Assembly (NCBI GenBank): GCA_023819375.1
Contig: JAMWDI010000004.1
Span: 62,001-126,000 of the forward strand
Direction: 5' to 3'
Length of the DNA stretch: 64,000 nt
DNA from: Candidatus Omnitrophota bacterium
GTDB taxonomy: Bacteria; Ratteibacteria; UBA8468; B48-G9; JAFGKM01
Positions 54,233 through 62,605 of the stretch are shown in pieces (the stretch's first letter is position 1; each line of letters begins with the position of its first letter). Made by a program: the position numbers and the translations under genes. A model generated the notes under the pieces. It did not search any database and had not been told where the DNA came from. It saw only the letters and a list, made by a program, of their open reading frames with translations.

Positions 54233-55005
54233 TTTCCAAAATTAAATTTTGTTTTAAGTTTTTTGAAAAAATCCTCTTCAAGAATTAAATTGACTTTAAT
54301 TCTACTTTTTCTTATTTCACATATTTCTTCACCTTCAAAATTATATTCTCTCTGTCCATCTGCAATTATTTTCCCTCCCTGTAAAACTTTTATTTTTATT
54401 GATTTTTCAGATGATAAAATAACAGGTCTTATAGAAAGAGTATATGGACAAATAGGTATTATTAAAAGACATTCCAGATTTGGTTCTATAATTGGTCCTC
54501 CTGCAGATAAGGAATGAGCAGTAGAACCTGTTGAAGTTGAAATTATTACTCCATCTCCTCTAAATTCCATAATTTTTTCTTCATTACAGAAGATTTCTAT
54601 GTCAACAATTCTTATTCCTCTTCTATATATCAAAAAATCATTTAGTACTCTATCAACAAATAAGTCTCCATTTTTTTTAATGTAAAGTTCAAATAAGGTT
54701 TTCCTTTCAACTCTATATTTACCAGACAAAATATTTTTAATTTTTGTTTCAACATTTTCAGGAGAATTTGTTAAAAATCCAATTTTACCATATTTTATTC
54801 CATAAATCAGTGTTTTTTCATTTTTTAAAAGATGAATTGCTTTTAAAATAGTCCCATCTCCGCCAAGAGTAATAATAAGATCTGCATTTTCAGGGGAGTT
54901 TTCAACTATTTTTCCACAACTTTTTAACAATTCTTCTATTTTTTTCTTTTCATTTTCTATGCCTTCAATTTTAGGATTTTCAAGTATAAAAATTTTTTCA
55001 ATCAT
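54229..55005 (-). CDS. nadK: NAD kinase
   Basis: NAD kinase of 258 residues, making NADP from NAD. The catalytic GGDGTILKA, the NE/D-region equivalent (VLNDFLIYR) and STSTGSTAHSLSAGGPI are clear. It overlaps the end of dxs by eight bases, so it is translated with the isoprenoid gene. The dxs-nadK pairing recurs in other bacteria, where NADPH feeds DXP reductoisomerase. Confidence 0.95.
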   Translation of the reverse strand: MIEKIFILENPKIEGIENEKKKIEELLKSCGKIVENSPENADLIITLGGDGTILKAIHLLKNEKTLIYGIKYGKIGFLTNSPENVETKIKNILSGKYRVERKTLFELYIKKNGDLFVDRVLNDFLIYRRGIRIVDIEIFCNEEKIMEFRGDGVIISTSTGSTAHSLSAGGPIIEPNLECLLIIPICPYTLSIRPVILSSEKSIKIKVLQGGKIIADGQREYNFEGEEICEIRKSRIKVNLILEEDFFKKLKTKFNFGK

Positions 55006-56818
55006 TAATAAACTCCTTAATTCTCAGGTAAATTTTCTCAGGAGAAAGTCCATATTCATCAAGAAGTAAATCTCTATCTCCATGTTCTATAAAAACACAA
55101 GGTAACCCAATCCTTAAAACATCTTTTTTAATTCTCATATCAGATAGTATTTCAAGAATATAACTTCCAAATCCACAGGATAAAACATTCTCTTCAATAG
55201 TTATAATTTTATCGGATGTTAAAATTTTGCCAAGTTGAGTTTTTTCTATAGGTAAAATTTGGGAAACAGGAATAAAATTAGCCTTGTAATTTTCTTTTTT
55301 TAATTTTTCATATGCAAAATAAGAATTAAAGGATAGACTTCCAACAGGGACAATTGAAATTTTATTTTCTTCATCATATTCTTCTTTTAAACTTTCTGGA
55401 AGTATGTCTCTTGGATATCTTATAAAAACAGGCATTTTTTCAAAAATTGAATTTTCAATTATTTTTTTTAAATTTTCTAAACTATAGGGAGCATAAATTT
55501 TCAAATTAGGAATACTTCTCAAAAATGAAATATCAAAAATACCGTGATGGGTTGGACCATCTTCACCAACTATACCACTTCTATCAATAAGAAAAATAAC
55601 AGGTAAATTTTGAAGACATATATCATGTAATATTTGATCATATGCTCTCTGTAAAAATGTGCTGTAAATTGCAACAAAAACATTTATCCCTGTTTTTGCA
55701 ATTCCAGAAGCAACAACAACTGCATTACTTTCTGCAATACCTACATCAAAAAATCTGTCTGGGTATTTTTGGGCAAAATTTTCAAGTCCTAAGCCTTTTT
55801 CCATTGCCGCAGTTATGACAAAAAATTCATATTTTTCTGCAAGTTCTTCAAGGATCTGACCAACAAATTTTGAATTTGTTCTTTTCTCTTCTTTTATTTC
55901 TCCTGTTTCTATCTTAAATGGAAAAACTGAATGAAATTTTTCGGGATTTTCTTCGGCAAATCTATATCCCTTTCCCTTTTTTGTTATTATATGTAAAATT
56001 ACCGGCTCTTCAATATTTTTAATATTTTCAAGAATTTCAATTAATTGTTCAATATCATGACCATCTATTGGGCCGAAATATCTTATACCAAGTTTTTCAA
56101 AAAAAACACCAGGTATTATTAAAAATTTGGCCTTTTTTTCAATCTCCTTTGTTAACTTTAAGATGTCATCTCCTATTGTTGGTATTTTTTTTAAAATTTC
56201 AACAAATTCCTTTCTTGGTTTATTTATAACTGGAGAAGTAATTAATTTTGTAAGATAATATGAAAGAGCGCCTTTGGTTGGAGAAATTGACATTTTATTA
56301 TCATTAAGAATAATCTTTACATTTTTTTTAATACTTCCAAGAAAATTAAGTCCTTCAAAGGTTAAACCATTTGTTAAAGAGCCATCTCCAATAAATGCAA
56401 TTATTTTCTCATTTTCTTTTTTATAATCTTTACCAATTTTAAGTCCAACAGCAGAAGAAATAGAAGTTCCAGCGTGTCCAACTAAAAAAATATCATTTGG
56501 ATTTTCTGATGGATTTGGGAAACCACTTATGCCTTTATATTTTCTTAAACTTTCAAATTTCTGGTATCTTGTTAAAATCTTATGTGTATAGCATTGATGT
56601 CCAACATCCCATATTATTTTGTCAGGGGGGATATCAAAAACTCTATGAATTGCAACTGTTATTTCAACAGTTCCAAGATTTGAGGAGAGATGTCCTCCAT
56701 TTTTAGAAACAACCTTAATAATTAGATTTCTTATTTCTTCGCATAATTGATTTAACTCATCTATAGAAAGATTTTTTAAGAGAGAATAATTATCTTTTAT
56801 CTGCTCCAGAATCTTCAT
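54998..56818 (-). CDS. dxs: 1-deoxy-D-xylulose-5-phosphate synthase
   Basis: DXS of 606 residues, first enzyme of the MEP isoprenoid pathway. The ThDP motif GDGSLTNGLTFEGLNFLG and NDNKMSISPTKGALS, the interdomain KGKGYRFAEENPEKFHS and the Glu-containing DRSGIVGEDGPTHHGIFDIS are characteristic. N-terminal HVGHQCYTHKILT also fits. The start overlaps the TPR gene's stop (ATGA). Other MEP genes are not in this window. Confidence 0.97.
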   Translation of the reverse strand: MKILEQIKDNYSLLKNLSIDELNQLCEEIRNLIIKVVSKNGGHLSSNLGTVEITVAIHRVFDIPPDKIIWDVGHQCYTHKILTRYQKFESLRKYKGISGFPNPSENPNDIFLVGHAGTSISSAVGLKIGKDYKKENEKIIAFIGDGSLTNGLTFEGLNFLGSIKKNVKIILNDNKMSISPTKGALSYYLTKLITSPVINKPRKEFVEILKKIPTIGDDILKLTKEIEKKAKFLIIPGVFFEKLGIRYFGPIDGHDIEQLIEILENIKNIEEPVILHIITKKGKGYRFAEENPEKFHSVFPFKIETGEIKEEKRTNSKFVGQILEELAEKYEFFVITAAMEKGLGLENFAQKYPDRFFDVGIAESNAVVVASGIAKTGINVFVAIYSTFLQRAYDQILHDICLQNLPVIFLIDRSGIVGEDGPTHHGIFDISFLRSIPNLKIYAPYSLENLKKIIENSIFEKMPVFIRYPRDILPESLKEEYDEENKISIVPVGSLSFNSYFAYEKLKKENYKANFIPVSQILPIEKTQLGKILTSDKIITIEENVLSCGFGSYILEILSDMRIKKDVLRIGLPCVFIEHGDRDLLLDEYGLSPEKIYLRIKEFIND

Positions 56819-58167
56819 TTTTTAATCAAATTTTTAAGTTCTTCAATTTTTTCTGCAATCTCTTTTTTGTTTAATTTTTCGTAAGCCTTTATAAAATAAT
56901 AAAGAGATTTGAAATAATCTTTCAACTGATAATAAAGGTAACCAAGATGTTCATAAATTTCAGGGTCTTCTTCAAGTTTTACTGCTTTTTCAAGATATAT
57001 CTTTGCTTTTTTATAATCTCCCATTTTATAATAAGCCCAACCCAGACTGTCAAGATAAGCCCCATTATTAGGTTCTATTTTACAGGCCTTTTTAATCATT
57101 TCATATGCTTCTTTAATATTTTTGTCCTTTAAAAGATATGTATAGCCAAGGTAATTCAAAGCAAGTGAATTTTCAGAGTCAAGTTCTATTGCTTTTTTTA
57201 AATTTTCCTCCATCTTTTCAAAATTTCCAATTTTATCATATAATACCCCAAGTTTAAATCTTGTTAACGATGAGTCCTTTATGTTTATGCTTTCAATAAA
57301 ATATTTTTCTGCCATTTGATAATTTTTCTCCTCAAAATATAATGAACCAAGAAAATCAAAAAATTCTTTTTCTTTAAGACCAGTTTCAATTGCTTTTGTA
57401 AGTAATTCTTTAACCTTATCATCATTTTTTTCACTATAATAAATTGTGGCAAGAAGAGAATATGAGATTTTATCTAAAGGGTTTATTTCAATACTTTTTT
57501 CGTAAAATTTTTTTGCTTCTTCAATTTTTCCTTGTTTTTGATATAACATTCCAAGTGATAGATATGCTTGCCAGAAATCAGGTAAAATTTTTATACTTTC
57601 AAGATACTCCATTTCGCTTTCTTTATATTTATTTTGAAGTTCATAAATTTTTGCCAGATTATAATGTAAGAGATAATTTGAAGGATAATCTTCCAGTAAA
57701 ATTTTATAATGTTTTTCGGCAGATTTATAATCTTTCAAATAATTTGAATAGATTTCACATAGAAGTAATCTAAATGAGTCTTTTTTGGGTTCTAATTTTA
57801 AGCCTTTTTCAAAAGTCCTTGAAGCATCTTTGTATTTTTTCTCAAATAAATATGTAACTCCAAGGCCAAAATAAGCATCAGGAAGAGAAGGATTAATATT
57901 TAATGCTTTTTGGTAATTCTCTCTTGCTTTTATAAATTCTTTTCTTTTTAAATAATTCTCTGCAATCTTAACATAAAGATAAGCATCTTCACCACCAACT
58001 TTAATGGTTTCTTTAAATTTCTTTATTGCTTCTTCATTTTCTTTATCGTCTTTCTCTAAAAGAAGGCCAGATACATATATTTTTAAAGCATCAGTTTTTC
58101 TTTTAGAAGAAACAGCACATCCATTTAAAACAATCAAAATCACCAATAAAATTAAAAATTTTTTCAT
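56815..58167 (-). CDS. TPR-repeat lipoprotein
   Basis: A 450-residue exported protein: signal peptide with a good lipobox (ILIVLNGC, Cys17), then about ten tetratricopeptide repeats, e.g. PDAYFGLGVTYLFEKKYKDA, NYLLHYNLAKIYELQNKYKE, ALNYLGYTYLLKDKNIKEAY, AYLDSLGWAYYKMGDYKKAK. TPRs make protein-binding superhelices, so it probably serves as an envelope scaffold. Its ATG overlaps the stop of the tiny ribosomal gene by one base, and its stop overlaps dxs. Confidence 0.9.
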   Translation of the reverse strand: MKKFLILLVILIVLNGCAVSSKRKTDALKIYVSGLLLEKDDKENEEAIKKFKETIKVGGEDAYLYVKIAENYLKRKEFIKARENYQKALNINPSLPDAYFGLGVTYLFEKKYKDASRTFEKGLKLEPKKDSFRLLLCEIYSNYLKDYKSAEKHYKILLEDYPSNYLLHYNLAKIYELQNKYKESEMEYLESIKILPDFWQAYLSLGMLYQKQGKIEEAKKFYEKSIEINPLDKISYSLLATIYYSEKNDDKVKELLTKAIETGLKEKEFFDFLGSLYFEEKNYQMAEKYFIESINIKDSSLTRFKLGVLYDKIGNFEKMEENLKKAIELDSENSLALNYLGYTYLLKDKNIKEAYEMIKKACKIEPNNGAYLDSLGWAYYKMGDYKKAKIYLEKAVKLEEDPEIYEHLGYLYYQLKDYFKSLYYFIKAYEKLNKKEIAEKIEELKNLIKK

Positions 58168-58259
58168 TATTTTCTTTTCTTATGTCTCATTGCCTTTCTT
58201 CTTTTTTTGTATTTATGCCTTTTTACCTTTTTAATCTTTCTCTTCCTTCCACATGGCAT
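58167..58259 (-). CDS. Tiny basic ribosomal-type protein (AURKAIP1/COX24 domain, bS22-like)
   Basis: A 30-residue protein read MPCGRKRKIKKVKRHKYKKR and ending RRKAMRHKKRK. Over half the residues are Lys/Arg. It matches the AURKAIP1/COX24 (mS38/bS22-type) proteins, small components of the small ribosomal subunit in several bacterial lineages. A strong AAAAGGAGG lies six bases before the ATG, which supports real translation. The stop TAA overlaps the ATG of the TPR gene (TAATG). It sits between hisG and the TPR lipoprotein, too short for routine gene calling. Confidence 0.85.
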   Translation of the reverse strand: MPCGRKRKIKKVKRHKYKKRRKAMRHKKRK

Positions 58260-58271
58260 AACATCCTCCTT

Positions 58272-59141
58272 TTATATAACCTTATTCAAAGGATATTCAA
58301 CTATTCCATTTGCACCAAGTTTTTTAAGTTTTGGTATTAATTCTTTTGCTTTATTTTTATCTATTATTGTTTCAACTGCATACCAGTTTTCATCGGTGAG
58401 GTGAGAGATAGTTGGTTTCTTTATTGCAGGTAAAATTTTTAAAATTTTTTCAAGATTTTTCTTTTCTACATTCATTTTTAAGCCAACTTTTCCTTCTGCA
58501 GTTAAAGCACCTTTAAGTAATAAGGCAATGTTTTCAATCTTTTCTCTTTTCCATTTGTCTTTCCAGGATTCTTTATTTGCAATTAATCTTGGTGTTGACT
58601 CCATTATAACGTCAATTATTTTTAAATTATGGGAAAGAAGAGTTGAGCCAGTTTCAGTAATTTCCACAATAGCATCAACCAGATTGCCTGCTTTAATTTC
58701 AGTTGCACCATATGAAAATTCAACATTTGCTTTAACATTATGTTTTTTTAAATATTCTTTTGTTAAATTCACAAGTTCTGTTGAAATCGTTTTCCCTTCA
58801 AGATCTTTAACGCTTTTAATGTTTGATTTTTCAGGAACTGCAAGAACTATTTTTACTGGTTTAAAACCTGTTTTTGAATAAGTAAGTTCACAAACTTCAA
58901 CAATTTTTGCCTTATTTTCTTCAATCCAGTCTTTTCCTGCAATGCCTGCATCAAAGGCACCAGATTCAACATATCTTGGTATTTCCTGGGTTCTTAACAA
59001 AACACATTCTATTTCTGGATCATCAATTGAAAGATAATAGCTTTTTGAATTAGCATAAATTTCAAATCCAGCCCTTTTAAAAATTAATAAGGTTGTTTCT
59101 TGTAAAGAACCTTTCGGTAAAGCAAGTTTAACCTTATTCAC
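58272..59141 (-). CDS. hisG: ATP phosphoribosyltransferase (long form)
   Basis: HisG of 289 residues, first step of histidine synthesis. It has the catalytic domain (KLALPKGSLQETTLLIFKRA, ESGAFDAGIAGKDWIEE, DAIVEITETGSTLLSHNL, with the PRPP-binding loop) and the C-terminal ferredoxin-like regulatory domain of the long form (LKMNVEKKNLEKILKILPAI) that senses histidine. I place the start at GTG 59141, which follows AAGGAG at six bases and overlaps the accA stop by eight; an ATG nine codons upstream adds residues atypical for HisG. No other his genes are nearby. Confidence 0.95.
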   Translation of the reverse strand: MNKVKLALPKGSLQETTLLIFKRAGFEIYANSKSYYLSIDDPEIECVLLRTQEIPRYVESGAFDAGIAGKDWIEENKAKIVEVCELTYSKTGFKPVKIVLAVPEKSNIKSVKDLEGKTISTELVNLTKEYLKKHNVKANVEFSYGATEIKAGNLVDAIVEITETGSTLLSHNLKIIDVIMESTPRLIANKESWKDKWKREKIENIALLLKGALTAEGKVGLKMNVEKKNLEKILKILPAIKKPTISHLTDENWYAVETIIDKNKAKELIPKLKKLGANGIVEYPLNKVI

Positions 59142-60105
59142 TTTCTTCTCCTTCTTTGAATACTCCAATTTTTCTATATTTTTTATACCTTAACTCAATA
59201 AGTTCATCAATTTTTATCATTTTTAATTCTTTTAAATTCTTTTCAATTGCACTTTTCATATATTCAAAAGTTTTCTCCCAATCACTATGAGCACCCCCAA
59301 GTGGTTCAGGAATTATTTCATCAATAATGCCGAGTTCTAATAAATCTCGTGATGTTAATTTTAGTGCTTTTGCTGCTTCTTCAACTGCATTTTGAGATTT
59401 CCACAAAATAGATGCACAACCTTCTGGAGAGATTACAGAATAAATTGAAAATTCCTGCATTAAAACTCTATCTCCGAGTCCAATACCAAGAGCACCACCA
59501 CTTCCGCCTTCTCCAATTATTATACATAAAATAGGGGTTCTTAAAAGTGACATTTCCAGTAAATTTATTGCTATGGATAATGCTTGTCCTCTTTCTTCTG
59601 CTTCAATATCAGGATGTGCTCCAGGAGTATCAATAAAAGTAACAACAGGGAATGTAAATTTTTCAGCAAGTTTCATTATTCTTAATGCTTTTCTATACCC
59701 TTCTGGATGGGCCATCCCAAATTTTCTATCTATATTTTCTTTTGTTTCTCTCCCTTTTTGATGTCCAACAAAGGCAACTGTCATACCAAGAAATTTACCA
59801 AATCCACTTACAATTGCAGGATCATCTTTAAAAGCTCTATCTCCATGCAATTCTATATATTCATCAAAAATATTATCAAGATAATCAAGAGTATGAGGCC
59901 TGTTTGGATGTCTTGCAATTTGAACAATTTGCCAAGGAGTAAGATTGGAGTATATTTCCTTTTTCTTTTCAATTAATAATTGTTTAAGTTTTACAATTTC
60001 TGTATTTTTCACTATAGGGTCAATCTTTTTATTTTTTTCAATCTCTTCAATTTTTCTCTCAATCTCTTCAATTGGTTTTTCAAAAGGAAGGTATTTTTTT
60101 TCCAT
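59134..60105 (-). CDS. accA: Acetyl-CoA carboxylase carboxyltransferase subunit alpha
   Basis: AccA of 323 residues. TPWQIVQIARHPNRPHTLDY, FMTVAFVGHQKG-like GMTVAFVGHQKGRETKE, VTFIDTPGAHPDIEAEERGQ, IIGEGGSGGALGIGLGDRVL and SPEGCASILWK are all family signatures. It transfers carboxyl from biotin-BCCP to acetyl-CoA together with AccD, which is not in the window. It starts one base after gatC and overlaps hisG at its end. Confidence 0.97.
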   Translation of the reverse strand: MEKKYLPFEKPIEEIERKIEEIEKNKKIDPIVKNTEIVKLKQLLIEKKKEIYSNLTPWQIVQIARHPNRPHTLDYLDNIFDEYIELHGDRAFKDDPAIVSGFGKFLGMTVAFVGHQKGRETKENIDRKFGMAHPEGYRKALRIMKLAEKFTFPVVTFIDTPGAHPDIEAEERGQALSIAINLLEMSLLRTPILCIIIGEGGSGGALGIGLGDRVLMQEFSIYSVISPEGCASILWKSQNAVEEAAKALKLTSRDLLELGIIDEIIPEPLGGAHSDWEKTFEYMKSAIEKNLKELKMIKIDELIELRYKKYRKIGVFKEGEESE

Positions 60106-60399
60106 TTAGATTATCCTTGGGACTTTAAAAAAATCATCATCTTTGTCAGGTGCATTTTTAAGTATTTCTTCTTTTGAAGTAGAACTTTCTGGTATATCAT
60201 CTCTAAAGACATTTTTTAAAGGGAGAACGTGATAAGTTGGCTCAATATTTTCTGTATTTACTTCATTCAATTTTGATATATATTCAAGAATTTTTCCTAA
60301 TTCTTTTTCAAATTTTTTCTTTTCTTCCTCTGTTAATTCAATCCTTGCCAATCTACCTAAATATTCAACATCTTCTTTTTTGATTATTTTCTCTTTCAT
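60106..60399 (-). CDS. gatC: Aspartyl/glutamyl-tRNA(Asn/Gln) amidotransferase subunit C
   Basis: GatC of 97 residues: IIKKEDVEYLGRLARIELTE, KFEKELGKILEYISKL and the NTENIEPTYHVLPLKNVFRDD belt that wraps GatA and GatB. It heads the long minus-strand operon and is separated from gatB. Its ATG lies six bases from a -10 box, so the mRNA should start exactly at the start codon. Confidence 0.93.
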   Translation of the reverse strand: MKEKIIKKEDVEYLGRLARIELTEEEKKKFEKELGKILEYISKLNEVNTENIEPTYHVLPLKNVFRDDIPESSTSKEEILKNAPDKDDDFFKVPRII

Positions 60400-60405
60400 A
60401 TTTTC

Positions 60406-60434
60406 ATTTTATAATTTATTTTCGGAAAGGTCAA
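60406..60434 (-). promoter_or_regulatory. Promoter of the gatC-accA-hisG-... operon, predicted leaderless
   Basis: On the minus strand TTGACC (60434-60429), 17 bases, TAAAAT (60411-60406), then six bases to the ATG at 60399. With a normal -10-to-start distance the A of ATG is the first transcribed base. No Shine-Dalgarno sequence. Confidence 0.7.
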
Positions 60435-60465
60435 GCAAAGTCAAAGGATTTAAAAAAGTGAAAAT

Positions 60466-60493
60466 TTGACAGAAAATTTTAAAAAAATAAAAT
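60466..60493 (+). promoter_or_regulatory. Promoter of the rhamnulokinase-fchA-folD-hydrogenase unit, near-leaderless
   Basis: TTGACA at 60466-60471, 16 bases, TAAAAT at 60488-60493, with the ATG at 60504 ten bases on. A second TAAAAT at 60495-60500 is too far from the -35. No Shine-Dalgarno sequence; the leader would be about four bases. Confidence 0.6.
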
Positions 60494-60503
60494 TTAAAAT
60501 AAA

Positions 60504-62009
60504 ATGGGGAAAATCTATATAGCCATAGATCTGGGGGCTGAAACAGGAAGGGGGATAATTGGAGAATTTGATGGAGAAAAGTTAAAAATAAAGGAAATTT
60601 ACAGATTTCCGACACACCATTCAAAAATTTTAAATCATAGATTCTGGGATGTTCTCTCAATATTTGAAGAAATAAAAAAAATTTTAATCATTGCAAAAAA
60701 TGAAGGAGAAATAACAGGAATTGGTATAACTACTTGGGGAGTTGACTGTGGATTTATCGGGGAAAATGATATTTTACTTTCCAATCCTTTTCATTATAGG
60801 GATGAAAGAACAAATAATATAATGGAAGAGGTTTTCAATATTGTTCCAAAGGAAAGAATTTTTAGAGAAACAGGAATTCAGTTCATGCCAATTAATACTC
60901 TTTTCCAGCTTTACGCAACAAAAAAAGAATTTCCATTTTTAATAGAAAATTGTAAATATCTTTTGTTTATGCCTGATTTATTTAATTTCTTCTTAACAGG
61001 AGAAAAATTTTGTGAATATACAATAACAAGTACTTCTCAAATGTATAACTCATTAGTTTCAGGACAAAATAAAGCACCAAGAGGAAACTGGTGTTATGGG
61101 TTACTTGAAGAACTTGGAATTAAAACAGATTTTCTACAAATGGTTATTTCACCAGGTACACAAATAGGATATCTTGCTAAAACATTACAGGAAGAACTTT
61201 CTTTACCATCTATCCCTGTTTTTGCTGTTTGCTGTCATGATACTGCATCTGCTGTTGTTGCTACACCTGCAAAAGAAGAAAAATGGGCTTATTTATCTTC
61301 AGGAACATGGTCATTATTAGGAATTGAAATTGAAGATCCAATAATAAATGAGAAAGTTTTAGAATATAATTTTACAAATGAAGGTGGTTTTGGTGGTTCT
61401 ATAAGATTTTTAAAAAATATAATGGGATTATGGATTTTACAGGAGTGTAAAAGAGAATGGGATAAAAATGGAAAAAAATACACCTATGAAGAACTTGTTG
61501 AAATGGCTAAAAATTCAATTCCATTTTATTCATTCATTGATGTTAATAGTTCAGATTTTATTTATCCTGGAAATATGGTTGAGAAAATTAAGAATTACTG
61601 TAAAAAAACAGGCCAAAAAGTTCCAGAAGATATACCCCAAATAACAAGAATTATTTTGGAAAGTTTAGCAATGGAATATAGGTATGTCATAGAAAGACTT
61701 GAAGAGATCGTTGGATATGATATTGAAACTATTTATATAGTTGGTGGTGGCAGTAAAAATTACTTACTTTCTCAATTTACCGCATCTTCAACTAAAAAAT
61801 TGGTTATTACAGGTCCAACTGAAGCGACTTCAATTGGAAATATTCTTGTTCAGGCATTTGCAAAAAGAGAAGTAAGGGACATAAAAAATATAAGAGAAGT
61901 AATAAGAAACTCTTTCCCATTAATTATTTATAGACCAGATGAAATCACAAGATGGGATGAAAATTATGATAGATATTTAAAATTAAAGGAATTTCATTAT
62001 GGACTTTGA
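60504..62009 (+). CDS. rhaB: Rhamnulokinase-type FGGY carbohydrate kinase
   Basis: A 501-residue FGGY kinase. IAIDLGAETGRGIIGEFDGE opens the first actin-fold domain; GITTWGVDCGFIGENDI, YRDERTN and HDTASAVVATPA follow; the second domain has EYNFTNEGGFGG and YIVGGGSKN-like VGGGSKNYLLSQFTA for ATP binding. These match rhamnulokinase, which phosphorylates rhamnulose, though other sugars are possible. Rhamnose isomerase and aldolase genes are not in the window. It overlaps the next gene by 11 bases. Confidence 0.85.
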   Translation: MGKIYIAIDLGAETGRGIIGEFDGEKLKIKEIYRFPTHHSKILNHRFWDVLSIFEEIKKILIIAKNEGEITGIGITTWGVDCGFIGENDILLSNPFHYRDERTNNIMEEVFNIVPKERIFRETGIQFMPINTLFQLYATKKEFPFLIENCKYLLFMPDLFNFFLTGEKFCEYTITSTSQMYNSLVSGQNKAPRGNWCYGLLEELGIKTDFLQMVISPGTQIGYLAKTLQEELSLPSIPVFAVCCHDTASAVVATPAKEEKWAYLSSGTWSLLGIEIEDPIINEKVLEYNFTNEGGFGGSIRFLKNIMGLWILQECKREWDKNGKKYTYEELVEMAKNSIPFYSFIDVNSSDFIYPGNMVEKIKNYCKKTGQKVPEDIPQITRIILESLAMEYRYVIERLEEIVGYDIETIYIVGGGSKNYLLSQFTASSTKKLVITGPTEATSIGNILVQAFAKREVRDIKNIREVIRNSFPLIIYRPDEITRWDENYDRYLKLKEFHYGL

Positions 62010-62604
62010 TTTTCTTGAAAATCCTTTGAAAAATTATATTGAAAACTTATCTGAAAAAACTCCTGTTCCTGGCGGCGGGAGTGCCTCTGCTTTGCTTTCA
62101 TGTCTCTCTTCTTCTCTTTTAAATATGGTTTTAAATTATACAATAGGCAAAAAAGGATATGAAAAATATGAAGATGAGATGAAAAAGTTGAGAGAGGAAA
62201 ATGAAAAAATTATGAAAGAATGTTTAAATTTTATAGAAGAGGACAGCAAGATTTATTTAAAAATTGATAAAAATTTAAGAGAAAAAAAGGATTGTGAAGA
62301 GTTTTTGAGAGAATCTGTTTTTCTTCATCTTAAAATATGTGAAAATATGTTAAAAGTGGTTAATTTCTGTGAAATTGTTGCTGAAAAAGGAAATAAGAAT
62401 TTGATTTCAGATACTGCTATTTCAAATATTTTTGCTTATTCCTCATTTCTTAGTTCAAAAATAAATATACTTATTAATCTTAAATTTCTGAAGGACAAAA
62501 ATTTTAAGAGTGAAATAAAAGAAAAACTGAAAAAAATTGAGGAAGAAATTAGAATAAAAAGTCAGGAAAATCACGAAAAAATGGTTAAAAAAATGGAGGA
62601 ATAA
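61999..62604 (+). CDS. Cyclodeaminase/cyclohydrolase family protein (FchA-like)
   Basis: A 201-residue mostly helical protein with the family start FLENPLKNYIENLSEKTPVP followed by GGGSASALLSCLSSSLLNMV. The family includes formiminotetrahydrofolate cyclodeaminase and methenyl-tetrahydrofolate cyclohydrolase of clostridia. Since folD follows with one base between, it probably handles 5,10-methenyl-THF in C1 metabolism, but whether it deaminates or hydrolyses is undetermined. Confidence 0.85.
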   Translation: MDFDFLENPLKNYIENLSEKTPVPGGGSASALLSCLSSSLLNMVLNYTIGKKGYEKYEDEMKKLREENEKIMKECLNFIEEDSKIYLKIDKNLREKKDCEEFLRESVFLHLKICENMLKVVNFCEIVAEKGNKNLISDTAISNIFAYSSFLSSKINILINLKFLKDKNFKSEIKEKLKKIEEEIRIKSQENHEKMVKKMEE

Positions 62605-62605
62605 A

